This document shows positions 1 to 8,284 of a DNA stretch of 64,000 nt, piece after piece; positions within the stretch are counted from its first letter, which is position 1; every line of letters starts with the position of its first letter. The notes under the pieces were generated by a model. That model was not told the origin of the DNA and searched no databases. It saw only the letters and a list, made by a program, of their open reading frames with translations. Source of the stretch: Synechococcus sp. PCC 7336 (GTDB lineage: Bacteria > Cyanobacteriota > Cyanobacteriia > Thermostichales > PCC-7336); NCBI RefSeq assembly GCF_000332275.1, contig NZ_CM001776.1:2314789-2378788 (forward strand), written 5' to 3'. Made by a program: the position numbers and the translations under genes.

Positions 1-127
1 TCGTTTTGCCCGCTCCTGATGGACCCACGAGGGCCGCAAACTGTCCTGCGAACAAAGACAGGTTGACGCGATCGAAGATCGTTTTGCCTGCATAACTGCA
101 AGCCAGTTGGTGGGTCTCGAGTGCCAT
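1..127 (-). CDS. Metal ABC transporter ATP-binding protein (N-terminal fragment)
   Basis: This is the first 42 codons of an ABC ATPase; the rest lies beyond the window edge. The translation ends in a Walker A motif, GPSGAGKT, about 34 residues after the start, as in ZnuC/MntA-type ATPases that power metal uptake at the inner membrane. Its ATG lies 5 bp after the stop of the substrate-binding protein gene on the same strand, so the two are almost certainly one operon. The permease should follow outside the window. Confidence 0.85.
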   Translation of the reverse strand, partial: MALETHQLACSYAGKTIFDRVNLSLFAGQFAALVGPSGAGKT

Positions 128-132
128 TTGAA

Positions 133-1143
133 TCATTGCTCTTGCAATACCTCCACCAGAACTGCTTCGATCGGATTGCGTACATCCAATCGCTCGATCG
201 CAGAGGTATCGCCGCCCAAATTCTTAGCAAATATGCGTAAGTTTTCAGCCATCATGCCCACATAGGTATGCTCGGGATTGTCATTCAGTACGGCATTGGC
301 ATTGCCTTCCCCCGGCAGGTCGTCATCGCTCGTGTTATCGAGTTTTACCCCCGTTTCTCGGGCAATTTGTGCGGCGATTCTACTCGGAAAAACCTCGGAG
401 CCAAAAATGGCTGGAACCCCGGTTTCGCGCACGCGATCGACAATTTCAGCCACTTCGCGAGCCGAAGGTTCGCTCAAGTCTGACGGCTGAATTGCACCCA
501 AAATCTCAATGCCATATTCGCGACCCCAGTAAGCCCAAGAGTCGTGATAGGTGAGCAACTTCCGGTTTTCAACTGGAATAGAGGCCACCACCTCCCGGGT
601 CACTCGATCTAGGGCTTCGAGTTGGGCTAAATAGAGGTTGAGGTTGCGCGCATAATAGTCCCGACCGGAGGGATCGAGCTCTTGTAAGGCTGTTGCCACT
701 AATTCCGCGTATGCCATGGCATATAGAGGGTTTACCCATAAATGCGGATTGGGCTTTCCCCCCGACTCGGGGAAACTGAAATCGAACACCCATTCGTCTC
801 GGCTGATGGTTTCATCTCCCAGCAAGACAATCTTTGTCTCATCTGGTTTGGAGGCCCTAGCCAGATTGAGAATCGGCTCCTCTAGAAACAAGCCGTTGGC
901 AATAATCAGATCTGCCTCAGATAACAGTTCTACGTCGGAGGGGCGAGGCTCGAAGGTATGTGAATTGACGCCTTCTGGAACGATGCCGATCGCCTCGATG
1001 CGATCGCCTCCAATGTTGCTGACAATATTGGTGATGGGAGCAACGGTCGTGATGACCTGAGGGGTTGCCGAGCTGGCTGCAACGCCGATGGTGAAAAACG
1101 CTAGATTGACGGCAAAGGATACAACGACTGCAAATCGGTTCAT
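133..1143 (-). CDS. Zinc/manganese-type ABC transporter substrate-binding protein (ZnuA/TroA family)
   Basis: Periplasmic metal-binding component of a cluster A-I ABC importer, about 336 aa. The chosen ATG starts a signal peptide (MNRFAVVVSFAVNLAFF...), whereas the open frame runs 52 codons further upstream without signal character. Probable ligands are visible in family positions: His62 (SHTFEPRPSD), His134 (NPHLWVNP), His200 (TYHDSWAYW) and an Asp near 273-275. The third ligand is His, as in zinc-type TroA/ZnuA; manganese-type MntC/PsaA have Glu there. There is no His-rich loop of the kind seen in many ZnuA proteins. Zinc is therefore the better guess, but the metal is inferred. Confidence 0.85.
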   Translation of the reverse strand: MNRFAVVVSFAVNLAFFTIGVAASSATPQVITTVAPITNIVSNIGGDRIEAIGIVPEGVNSHTFEPRPSDVELLSEADLIIANGLFLEEPILNLARASKPDETKIVLLGDETISRDEWVFDFSFPESGGKPNPHLWVNPLYAMAYAELVATALQELDPSGRDYYARNLNLYLAQLEALDRVTREVVASIPVENRKLLTYHDSWAYWGREYGIEILGAIQPSDLSEPSAREVAEIVDRVRETGVPAIFGSEVFPSRIAAQIARETGVKLDNTSDDDLPGEGNANAVLNDNPEHTYVGMMAENLRIFAKNLGGDTSAIERLDVRNPIEAVLVEVLQEQ

Positions 1144-1530
1144 ACACCTAGTGTTGGGTGGAAGGACATTGGGGAAAAGCTCCATTCCCGATGCTTTGAA
1201 TATCTGTGGATAGCGAATAGGTACGACTCGCCTCGAAACTGCGGAGCTATACGAATCGTGCCTCAAGAGTTCGCTCTCGAACATCCCCTGCAGGGGCATA
1301 TCGATATGGACTCGTCTGAATGGCGGGTTAGATCGCAGCTAGCTTTTGGCCGCCTCTATTCGCCCAGAGTCCGACAGGCTGAACCTCTGATGCCCCTTGG
1401 GAGATAGCCTTGGTCAGAACCCGCTCGACAGCCACGGATTCCTGGCCGTCCCTGCGCTATGACTGCCTTGCGATCGCCTGAAATCTTCACAGAGACTTCC
1501 GATTTGAGCGTGGGGGATTCCCTCTATCCA
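1144..1530. other. Gene-free upstream region of the metal-uptake operon
   Basis: About 390 bp without a credible gene. It must carry the operon promoter. I see a 12-bp perfect palindrome CCCCTGCAGGGG at 1285-1296, but no clear Zur or MntR box. Confidence 0.5.
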
Positions 1531-1730
1531 ACGTCAGCTCGACCAGAGTCTGTCCCTTACCCCTACGCTCCCGCTAAGCGTGGCATCAACCATAACTTTG
1601 GGGCCAGAGGAACGAAATCTAGCCAAGATTTGCGACTATTTCTCCCCTCGGATTGAGCAATCTTTGGCGATCGCTCTCGCGGAACGAAATCTAGCCAAGA
1701 TTTGCGACTATTTCTCCCCTCTCCCCAGGG
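1531..1730. repeat. Dispersed intergenic repeat family R1, copy A (left part)
   Basis: This copy starts with a sequence resembling the ends of the R1 copies at 57181 and 61507 (ACGTCAG..CG.....GTCTG). It continues with a segment shared with 50364-50512 (CCGCTAAGC.TGGCATCAACC, then GGGGCCAGAGGAAC). It holds an exact 40-bp direct repeat at 1609-1648 and 1681-1720, each with a small hairpin (AAATCT-AGCCA-AGATTT). The remainder of the copy lies at 3221-3283, on the other side of an inserted IS. Confidence 0.8.
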
Positions 1731-3220
1731 CTATCCATTAGGCAAAAGTAGCTGAACCATAGACAGGCACTAGCTTTGAGAAGCCAGTTGAGCCCCTTCA
1801 AGCAAATGGTGGAGTTTGGTCAGCCCTCGCCAAAGCGTCTTCAATCCAGGGTTGCCATCGCCCTTGCGAGCCAAGAAGCCTCCCAATCGAGCAATCCACA
1901 GCATTGCCTGTTGCAGAGTGGGTGGCTTTTGAGAGCGACTTTTCGGCACAAACTTGCGTCGTAACAGCCGCCATTCAGCAGGCTGTAAAACGAGCTCACA
2001 GGAGGCTTGCGGGGTGAGTCGAGCGCGGTAGGTCAGCCACATCAATCGCCAAGCTACAACGTTGTAGGTTGCCAGAGCCTTGAGCAAGCGCTCATAGCTT
2101 TGCAGTTGGAGCTGTTCGATGCCACAGCCACTTTTGAGGGTGAAGTGAAACCGCTCAATCAGCCAGCGGTAGCTATACCAGCGGATGCACTGACAGACCT
2201 GCTCGAAGCTCTCAACTGGCAAGCTGGTCAGCAGAAACCAGCGAATCGGCTGAGCGCCATCATCAGGGGGGACGGTTTCTTCCACGAAGATGGCATTGAG
2301 GCGCACGGGCTCTAAGCTCGCGGCTTTGAGGTGATGCGATGGCACCTCCAGCGTCACCGCCATCGCCCGCACCTGCAACTGGGCAATGCGGGCCGCTCGC
2401 TTGGGATTACGCTGCACTTGCAGGCTCATCGCTCCCAAGACTGGGGCTTGTTCGAGGGTGGGGATGAACTTGCCCAGCTCGTGGCTAAGTTTGCGATTGT
2501 GCCTTGCGCGGATGAGTAACTCCCTGTTGTCCGCACGGGGATGGGCAAACAGTTCGAAGATGTCTGCTTCTCGATCGCCAATATGAACCACTTGCTCTTG
2601 GCCCGCGAGCTCTCGCTCTACGGCTGCGAGAGTTGCTATCCAGCGATAGCTTTCCTTTTGCTCGATGGGAGTCACTGAGCGTTTTTCTTTCTTCCCGCGC
2701 CGCTGTTTGCGATTCCAGATGAATTGACTCAACAGACCTAAGGGTTCTCCCTCGCCGCTCACCGCAAAACAACTGTGGACTTTGATTCCCTGTTGATGGC
2801 TTTGATTGATGAAGCCCAGCCCTTCGGTCTGGGGGTGAGTGGTGAAGTCGAAATCCGTTGTGTCTTGAATGGCCAGCACCGTCTTGCCCGTGAGGGCCCG
2901 CCTGACCACTCCATCACGATGACTGTCCAGAATGCTGCTCGTGCTCACCTTCGGGTTGGCCCAAAATCGATAGGTTCCTTGGGCCACTGAGGCATTCCCA
3001 CTCGCCTGAGGCACGCTCGCTGTGGGCTGCTCACTCAAGTCTGTGACGATCTGCCCCAACCGCTTTGCATGTCGCAAATCGGCGAAGTGGATCGGGTTGA
3101 TTTCTTGGCTGACCCAATCTTGCATGGTTTCTCTCCCTCCGGCTACAACTGCTTCAGTCTCTACTGCAGTTTATAATCCAGTCACAGTAAGCTCTCCATC
3201 GACTTGTGCCTAATGGATAG
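1731..3220. mobile_element. Complete IS4-family (IS50-like) insertion sequence, 1490 bp
   Basis: The ends are visible directly. Terminal inverted repeats begin CTATCCATTAGGCA at 1731 and mirror exactly at 3207-3220; 19 of the first 21 positions match. The element is flanked by a 10-bp direct duplication CTCCCCAGGG at 1721-1730 and 3221-3230. Inside is one transposase gene with an intact frame. A 10-bp target duplication and the YREK transposase fit the IS4 family. The host site is the middle of a dispersed repeat, so no gene was broken. Confidence 0.95.
1770..3125 (-). CDS. IS4-family transposase (IS50/Tn5-like)
   Basis: The 451-aa DDE transposase of the surrounding IS. The N-terminal domain resembles the Tn5 transposase (DLRHAKRLGQI..., then QGTYRFWANPKVS). 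Catalytic positions: first Asp in AIQDTTDFDF, second Asp in HIGDREADIF, and Glu within the Y-(2)-R-(3)-E-(6)-K signature of YSYRWLIERFHFTLK. The start is well placed, with GGAGGGAG a few bases upstream of the ATG. The frame is uninterrupted and both IS ends are intact, so the element may still be mobile. Confidence 0.95.
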   Translation of the reverse strand: MQDWVSQEINPIHFADLRHAKRLGQIVTDLSEQPTASVPQASGNASVAQGTYRFWANPKVSTSSILDSHRDGVVRRALTGKTVLAIQDTTDFDFTTHPQTEGLGFINQSHQQGIKVHSCFAVSGEGEPLGLLSQFIWNRKQRRGKKEKRSVTPIEQKESYRWIATLAAVERELAGQEQVVHIGDREADIFELFAHPRADNRELLIRARHNRKLSHELGKFIPTLEQAPVLGAMSLQVQRNPKRAARIAQLQVRAMAVTLEVPSHHLKAASLEPVRLNAIFVEETVPPDDGAQPIRWFLLTSLPVESFEQVCQCIRWYSYRWLIERFHFTLKSGCGIEQLQLQSYERLLKALATYNVVAWRLMWLTYRARLTPQASCELVLQPAEWRLLRRKFVPKSRSQKPPTLQQAMLWIARLGGFLARKGDGNPGLKTLWRGLTKLHHLLEGAQLASQS

Positions 3221-3283
3221 CTCCCCAGGGAGAGGGGCTGGGGGTGAGGGCAATGCAGCGCCATCGAACTCAGATCTATCCCG
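3221..3283. repeat. R1 copy A (right part, after the IS)
   Basis: Starts with the duplicated target CTCCCCAGGG, then continues through the block shared with 57181-57350 (AGAGGGGCTGGGGGTGAGGG, then CAATGCAGCGCCATCGAACT). It completes the R1 copy interrupted by the IS. Confidence 0.8.
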
Positions 3284-3291
3284 GGAGAGCT

Positions 3292-3594
3292 TTAAGCATA
3301 GTGATGTCGGGCCTTGAGAAAGACAATCTCCCACTCTGCGACGCGATACACCAGCCGATGCTCGCGCGCGATGCGGCGGGACCAAACATCAGCGCCAATA
3401 TATTTCAACGGCTCGGGCTTACCGATCCCCTCAAACGGCGACAGCATGATATTTTCCACCAAAGCCAAAATCCGACCCACCACTCTTCGATCGGACTTGG
3501 CCCACCATTCCACGTCTTCCACAAACTGCCGATCGAATCGGGGCACGATCCGCACGAACTGGATCTGTTTAGGCTTTGGCTTCTGCTTCGCCAT
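3292..3594 (-). CDS. yoeB: YoeB/Txe-family toxin (ribosome-dependent mRNA interferase)
   Basis: A 100-aa RelE-superfamily toxin that cleaves mRNA in the ribosomal A site. The frame has family landmarks: FVEDVEWWAKSD near the start, GIGKPEPLKY in the middle, SRRIAREHRLVYRV, and the C-terminal ARHHY, which aligns with the catalytic His-Tyr of E. coli YoeB. It is slightly longer than E. coli YoeB (84 aa) because of a basic N-terminal extension (MAKQKPKPKQ). Its start overlaps the end of the antitoxin gene by 26 bp, the usual translational coupling. Confidence 0.92.
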   Translation of the reverse strand: MAKQKPKPKQIQFVRIVPRFDRQFVEDVEWWAKSDRRVVGRILALVENIMLSPFEGIGKPEPLKYIGADVWSRRIAREHRLVYRVAEWEIVFLKARHHYA

Positions 3595-3868
3595 TTGCCA
3601 GAGTCCTGAGACCCTCTAGATCGAAGTCAGCGAACTCGCCCTCTCGAGAGCGAGCCAAGGCAGCCAACAACCGTTGCGCATTAGCAGGAGGAGTCAGAGC
3701 GCGCAGACTCTCCAGCATCGATTGCAACTCAGCCCAAGAAATAATGGCAGCCGGTTCGTGTCCCTGGCGCTGCACGATCGTGACCGTCAAATCCTGCGTC
3801 GCCCGTTCGAGCACGTCCGCCAGAGTTTGGCGCACGGCAGAGTAACTCATTTCAGAAGTCGAAAGCAT
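3569..3868 (-). CDS. yefM: YefM/Phd-family antitoxin
   Basis: A 99-aa antitoxin and autorepressor partner of the adjacent YoeB toxin. The N-terminal half is the Phd/YefM DNA-binding fold (SYSAVRQTLADVLERATQD, then RQGHEPAAIISWAELQSMLESLRAL), followed by the PANAQRLLAAL linker and an acidic toxin-binding tail. The ATG at 3868 is chosen because GGGAG lies just before it. A second ATG at 3850 has no such signal. Twin TGTACA operators lie immediately upstream. Confidence 0.92.
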   Translation of the reverse strand: MLSTSEMSYSAVRQTLADVLERATQDLTVTIVQRQGHEPAAIISWAELQSMLESLRALTPPANAQRLLAALARSREGEFADFDLEGLRTLANGEAEAKA

Positions 3869-3897
3869 CAATCTCCCGTCAATACAGGTATTTTAAT

Positions 3898-3923
3898 TGT
3901 ACAAACCTCATGTCTGTTGTACA
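3898..3923 (-). promoter_or_regulatory. Putative YefM autoregulatory operator (two TGTACA palindromes)
   Basis: Two copies of the palindromic hexamer TGTACA at 3898-3903 and 3918-3923, 20 bp centre to centre, 30-55 bp upstream of the yefM start. TGTACA is the core bound by YefM in E. coli. Assignment here is by motif and position only. Confidence 0.65.
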
Positions 3924-3943
3924 GGGAGCTCCCTCTCGCTCAG

Positions 3944-4705
3944 CTATCCTAACCCCACCCCGATCGCCATCATGCGAGCCACATCCTGAGGCTCCAGTGC
4001 AGCGTCGAGCACCTCGCCATCCTTAAACCAAATCACCCGCCGCGACATGCGGGCCACATCTGCCTCGTGGGTCACCATCACCACCGTAATGCCGTCCCGA
4101 TTCAGCTCTTCAAAAATCCCCATCACCTCTAGCGTCGTGTGGCTATCCAACGCCCCCGTCGGCTCGTCCGCCAATAACAACAGCGGCTGATTCACAATTG
4201 CTCGCGCGATCGCCACCCGCTGCTGCTGTCCCCCCGATAATTGCGTGGGTTTGTTGTGCAGGCGATCGGCCAACCCCACCTTCGTCAGCGCCTCAGTCGC
4301 CCGTTCCGCCCGCTCCGTTGGCGAAACTCCCGCATAAATCATCGGTAACATCACATTGTCGAGCGCCGTCAGTTGCTGCAGCAAGTGAAACTGCTGAAAC
4401 ACAAATCCAATCTTGCGATTGCGAATCAGGGCTAAATCTGGATCGCCCAGCTTCGCCACATCCGCCCCATCGAAGTAATACTTGCCCGCTGTCGGCGTAT
4501 CCAAACAGCCAATCACATTCATCGCCGTAGACTTTCCAGACCCCGACGGCCCCATAATGGCGCAGTACTCCCCTTGCTGGATCTCTAAGTTGACGTGCGA
4601 TAGTGCCCGCACCTCTGTATTGCCGGCACCATAAACCTTGGAAACGTCTTCGAGTCGGATGGGCGGTGGAGAGGCGGGTTGAGAGATTGAGACGGGGTGA
4701 GACAT
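3944..4705 (-). CDS. MacB/LolD-type ABC transporter ATP-binding protein
   Basis: A 253-aa ATPase of the LolD/MacB/DevA class. Walker A is GPSGSGKST near residue 53, followed by the Q-loop FVFQQFHLL, the signature LSGGQQQRVAIARA, Walker B LLLLADEPTGALD and the switch His in VMVTHEAD. It is the last gene of a three-gene minus-strand operon (adaptor, permease, ATPase) and should energise mechanical transport or efflux across the envelope rather than import. The gene ends about 75 bp before the yefM start, on the same strand. Confidence 0.93.
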   Translation of the reverse strand: MSHPVSISQPASPPPIRLEDVSKVYGAGNTEVRALSHVNLEIQQGEYCAIMGPSGSGKSTAMNVIGCLDTPTAGKYYFDGADVAKLGDPDLALIRNRKIGFVFQQFHLLQQLTALDNVMLPMIYAGVSPTERAERATEALTKVGLADRLHNKPTQLSGGQQQRVAIARAIVNQPLLLLADEPTGALDSHTTLEVMGIFEELNRDGITVVMVTHEADVARMSRRVIWFKDGEVLDAALEPQDVARMMAIGVGLG

Positions 4706-4764
4706 AGTGGCAACTCAAGCGAGGTTCGAAGAGCAGGATGTCGATCGGGTGCGAAGAGCAATAT

Positions 4765-5982
4765 CTACGCCGTTCGCAGCGCGACAATGGGATCGAGCTT
4801 GGCAGCTTGACGGGCGGGGATGACGCCAAAGATCAGGCCGATGCCGCTGGATACCCCAACAGCACCGGCGATCGCCACCAGCGAAATACCGGGATTGAAG
4901 GGGGCAAAAATACCAATGGCCACGAGGCCAGAGACCCCAATCGTCACCCCGATGCCGCCGCCAATCACCGCCAGCAGCACGGACTCAATCGTAAATTGCA
5001 CCAAAATATCCTGCTGCGACGCCCCAATCGCCTTGCGCAAGCCAATCTCCTGCGTCCGCTCCTTCACCGACACCAGCATGATATTCATAATGCCAATCCC
5101 CCCCACAAACAGCGAGATACCGGCGATCGCCGCCAATAGCAATGTCAGTGCCCCCGTGACCGTATCTGTAAATGCCAGCAGGGTTTTCTGGCTGCGGATG
5201 ACGAAATCATCTTCATTGACAATCTTGTGGCGCAGCCTCAATAGATTGGCGATTTGAAACTCTGCCGCCCTCATGCTCTCTTCATCTGCAATCGAGGCCG
5301 AAACATAGGTCAGCTCGATGCCAAAAGGAGAAGTCTGTCCGACTAAGCGACTAGACATCGTCGTAATCGGCACCAAGGCCACTTCATCGTAGTTGAGGCC
5401 AACACTAGAGCCTTTTCCTGCCAATACGCCAATCACTTCAAAGCTGACATTGTTGATGCGCAGGCGAGTGCCCAACGGATTGCGATCGTCAAACATGCGA
5501 TCGGCTAATTCAGAGCCCAATACCGCCACTGGGCGGTTGCGTTGTAGGTCGAGCTCGGAGACAAATCGCCCCCGAGCCACGTCGAAATTGCGCACCAGCG
5601 GGAACCCATCAGTAGTGCCGACAATGGTGGTGTTAGAACTGCGATTGCCCACCGACACGACGCCGCGCGTGTTGTATTCGGGGGCGACGGCAACGACGGA
5701 GGGCACCTGTTCGGCGATCGCAACAGCATCGGCTAGCACGAGGGTTTTGGGTTGGTTAAAGCCCGCCCGCTGCGATTCGGTATTTCCCGGCAGCGCAAAT
5801 AAGATATTGGGACCTAACCCTTCAATTTCGCTTTGGACGTAGTTTTGCGCCCCTTCTCCCAAACCCACCAGCGCAATCACCGAGGCATTGCCGATCACAA
5901 TCCCCAACATGGTCAGCGTGCTGCGCAGCTTGTTTGCCGTCAGCGTTGCGATCGACATCGAGAAACTTTCAGCGAGATTCAT
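4765..5982 (-). CDS. MacB/DevC-like ABC transporter permease
   Basis: A 405-aa permease with the MacB periplasmic core domain and the FtsX C-terminal domain. One membrane helix lies near residues 15-40 (LRSTLTMLGIVIGNASVIALVGLGEG, the standard MacB start). A large periplasmic domain follows, then three C-terminal helices (around 280-300, 330-355 and 365-390) with the conserved VKERTQEIGLRKAIGA between them. There is no fused ATPase, unlike E. coli MacB, so the separate ATPase 59 bp downstream supplies it. The arrangement matches cyanobacterial DevBCA exporters. Confidence 0.93.
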   Translation of the reverse strand: MNLAESFSMSIATLTANKLRSTLTMLGIVIGNASVIALVGLGEGAQNYVQSEIEGLGPNILFALPGNTESQRAGFNQPKTLVLADAVAIAEQVPSVVAVAPEYNTRGVVSVGNRSSNTTIVGTTDGFPLVRNFDVARGRFVSELDLQRNRPVAVLGSELADRMFDDRNPLGTRLRINNVSFEVIGVLAGKGSSVGLNYDEVALVPITTMSSRLVGQTSPFGIELTYVSASIADEESMRAAEFQIANLLRLRHKIVNEDDFVIRSQKTLLAFTDTVTGALTLLLAAIAGISLFVGGIGIMNIMLVSVKERTQEIGLRKAIGASQQDILVQFTIESVLLAVIGGGIGVTIGVSGLVAIGIFAPFNPGISLVAIAGAVGVSSGIGLIFGVIPARQAAKLDPIVALRTA

Positions 5983-6038
5983 GGCACAGTACTTCTGGGA
6001 TAGGGAGTTGAGAAGAAATAGCCTGCAAAGTCAGCGAA

Positions 6039-7397
6039 TTAGCTGTCGCGATCGCGACCGAAGTTGAGGTTTTCCAAATTGACATCGGGGGGCAGATCGA
6101 TAAAGACGCGATCGCCCGCTTCAATGCCACTCAAGATCTGCGTTTCGTTGCCCACCGAAGACCCAATCGTAATCGGTTGGAAGCGAGGCTTGTTGTCATC
6201 CTCCGGCACCAATACTCCTGTCTTGCCATCAATCGTCACGATCGCCACCGTCGGCACCACCAACCCATTCGGGACCTCGTCGCCAATAAACGTGGCATCC
6301 ACATTCATGCCCGACAGCAGCTTATCCAGGCCAGTGACCAAATCGACTCGCACCTGAAATGACGTGACATTTTGCTCCACCACCGCTTCTGGAGCAATCA
6401 GCTTGACCTGCCCCTCAAACACCTCGTCGGGATAGGCATCGGCTAAAATCTCCACCGTTTGACCCAGCCGAATTTGGCCGATATCGACTTCGGGAACTTC
6501 CGCCAGCACCTCCAATCCGTCGGCCAGCGCCACGATCGCCGTCGAGGTGGCCGATGCTGCATCGGACGCCGAGGTGGTCGGCGTCACAAATGCACCCACC
6601 GTGGCGAATTTCTGCGTAATTGTACCGGTAAAGGGAGCCCGCACTACCGTATCTGCCTGACGCACCCGAGCCGATTGCAACTGGGCTTGTGCCTCAGCTA
6701 GCTCCGCCTCGGCTGCCGCAATGTCTTCGTCGCGACTGCCCCGCTGACTTAAGCTCAGGGCATCGCGAGTCTCCTGCAGGTTGGCTTGCTGCAACGCCAA
6801 GGTGGCTTGGGTCACATTGACTTCATTCTCAACCCCATCCATTTCGTCCCGAGAGATCGCTCCCTCCGCTGCCAGCGATCGATTGCGTTCTAGGCGATCT
6901 AGAGCCAGTGCCAACCGGGCCTCGGCCTCAATTTCGAGGGCTTCGGCTTGAGCGACGCGGGCGCGAGCCTGGGCAATTTCTTCAGGACGGTTACCCGCTC
7001 TGGCCTCGTCTAACTCGGCTGCGGCCCGATCCACCTGAGCCAGAGCGCGAGCCACGTCGGCATTGATATCTTCGGCATCCATGCGGGCGATCGGTTGCCC
7101 CGCCTCAACCACATCCCCCTGCTCCACCAGCAGCTCGGCAATCAGTCCTGCATTTTTGGGGCTCAAGTTAACACTGCTGATGGGTTGGATGGCGCCACTG
7201 GCGGTAATGCGAATGGCAATGGGCTGTTCTTCCACCGGCACCGTCAGGGCATTGACATCCCAGCCCGCGCTCCGTTGCCGCCACAGCGTCGAGCCCAAGT
7301 AAATCGCTCCCACCGCCGCCACAGCAGCAAAGCCAATCGACCAAGTTCGGGGGATCTTGAAGGGAGAGGAAGATGGCAAATCGATAGCTTTAGTCAT
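6039..7397 (-). CDS. MacA/DevB/HlyD-family periplasmic adaptor protein
   Basis: About 452 aa; membrane-fusion protein linking an inner-membrane ABC transporter to an outer-membrane channel. The ATG at 7397 is chosen because it precedes a single membrane anchor (IGFAAVAAVGAIYLG). The upstream 40 codons of open frame look non-coding. Order: anchor, first half of the lipoyl domain (GDVVEAGQPIARMD), a long Ala/Glu/Gln-rich coiled-coil hairpin (about 95-225), second half of the lipoyl domain (VVRAPFTGTI), then the beta-barrel. It is first in the operon, 56 bp before the permease. No TolC lies nearby; the one at 57.5 kb belongs to another locus. Confidence 0.92.
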   Translation of the reverse strand: MTKAIDLPSSSPFKIPRTWSIGFAAVAAVGAIYLGSTLWRQRSAGWDVNALTVPVEEQPIAIRITASGAIQPISSVNLSPKNAGLIAELLVEQGDVVEAGQPIARMDAEDINADVARALAQVDRAAAELDEARAGNRPEEIAQARARVAQAEALEIEAEARLALALDRLERNRSLAAEGAISRDEMDGVENEVNVTQATLALQQANLQETRDALSLSQRGSRDEDIAAAEAELAEAQAQLQSARVRQADTVVRAPFTGTITQKFATVGAFVTPTTSASDAASATSTAIVALADGLEVLAEVPEVDIGQIRLGQTVEILADAYPDEVFEGQVKLIAPEAVVEQNVTSFQVRVDLVTGLDKLLSGMNVDATFIGDEVPNGLVVPTVAIVTIDGKTGVLVPEDDNKPRFQPITIGSSVGNETQILSGIEAGDRVFIDLPPDVNLENLNFGRDRDS

Positions 7398-7775
7398 TAT
7401 TGATTGAGCCAGTTTTGGGGGGGGACGATGGAGGCATCTTGCAGGGAACCACAGGTTCAGACTGCGGAAATCTCCCCTAAGATACAGGAACGATACAAAA
7501 GTTAATCTTTTCTGCATTATAACTATGGATTCCCCCCGCAGAGGTAAAGTTTGCGGCTAAAGGCATCTTCTATTGCGTCCATTACCTTTCAGCGCAGACG
7601 GATCTCGGAAGCCAGCGGAGAAAGAACGATACGAAATGACAGCATCAGAGTTAAGACAAACGATTGAGGTCGGCTATCTTTCGAGCGAGGATTCCCCGTC
7701 GAACTGACTTATCTGTAGGGGTTCCTGTCGTTTGTCCGCGATGGAGTATCTCCTTCGACATCTGTCCGTGGGAAA
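7398..7775. other. Divergent intergenic region between the exporter operon and glnB-like gene
   Basis: Holds the promoter of the exporter operon and leads into the P-II gene promoter. I see no other gene in it. Confidence 0.5.
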
Positions 7776-7789
7776 GTAGCTATCGCTAC
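7776..7789 (+). promoter_or_regulatory. NtcA-type box (GTA-N8-TAC)
   Basis: GTAGCTATCGCTAC matches the GTA-N8-TAC consensus of NtcA, the cyanobacterial nitrogen regulator, and is itself palindromic in its outer five bases. It lies 63 bp upstream of the P-II start codon. A weak -10 candidate (TACACC at 7813) sits at about the usual class-II spacing. NtcA control of P-II genes is well established in cyanobacteria. Confidence 0.6.
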
Positions 7790-7852
7790 AATTTAACTCT
7801 CAGACTGAGTGATACACCAAAAACAAACTGCTGCCATATAGAGGGCTGTTCG

Positions 7853-8194
7853 TTGAAAAAAATTTCGGCGGTGATTCGTCCGTTTCGTCTAGAAGCTGTC
7901 AAAAATGCGCTGGTGGAGATCGGTGTCGCCGGTATGACGATTAGTGAAGTGCGCGGGTTCGGTCGCCAGCGAGGCATGACGACCGGGCAAGAGAGCCAGA
8001 CGGGACAACCCACAGAGTTTTTGCAAAAGTTGCGGGTCGAGATTGTAGTGGCGGACGAAAAGTTCGATAAGGCATTGCAGATGGCGATCGAAGCAGCCCG
8101 CACGGGGGCAATCGGGGACGGCAAGATTTTTATTTCCTCTGTGGAGCAAGCGATTCGCATTCGTACGGGGGAATCGGGGCCCGAAGTGCTCTAG
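7853..8194 (+). CDS. P-II-family nitrogen regulatory protein with divergent T-loop
   Basis: A 113-aa trimeric P-II signal protein, sensing 2-oxoglutarate and ATP/ADP in the cytosol. The TTG start is chosen because translation from it gives the canonical LKKISAVIRPFRL opening and GAGGG lies 7-8 bp upstream. Conserved blocks are EVRGFGRQRG, EFLQKLRVEIVV, AARTGAIGDGKIF and IRIRTGE. The T-loop is odd. In place of the RYRGSEY that carries Ser49 (phosphorylated in cyanobacteria) and Tyr51 (uridylylated in proteobacteria), it reads TTGQESQTGQP and is one residue longer. It is probably a paralogue of the main GlnB. Confidence 0.9.
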   Translation: MKKISAVIRPFRLEAVKNALVEIGVAGMTISEVRGFGRQRGMTTGQESQTGQPTEFLQKLRVEIVVADEKFDKALQMAIEAARTGAIGDGKIFISSVEQAIRIRTGESGPEVL

Positions 8195-8284
8195 AGCAGA
8201 TTTCATGCCTCCAAGCCATTGGGCCGATCGATGGCGATCGCCTTTTGAAGCTCCAGTGGGCGATCGCCCAGCGAATGGCATGCC

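Noticed and set aside
1609-1720. Possible CRISPR-like repeat
   Set aside because: Only two 40-bp units that belong to the R1 repeat; no array or spacer structure. I found no CRISPR array in the window.
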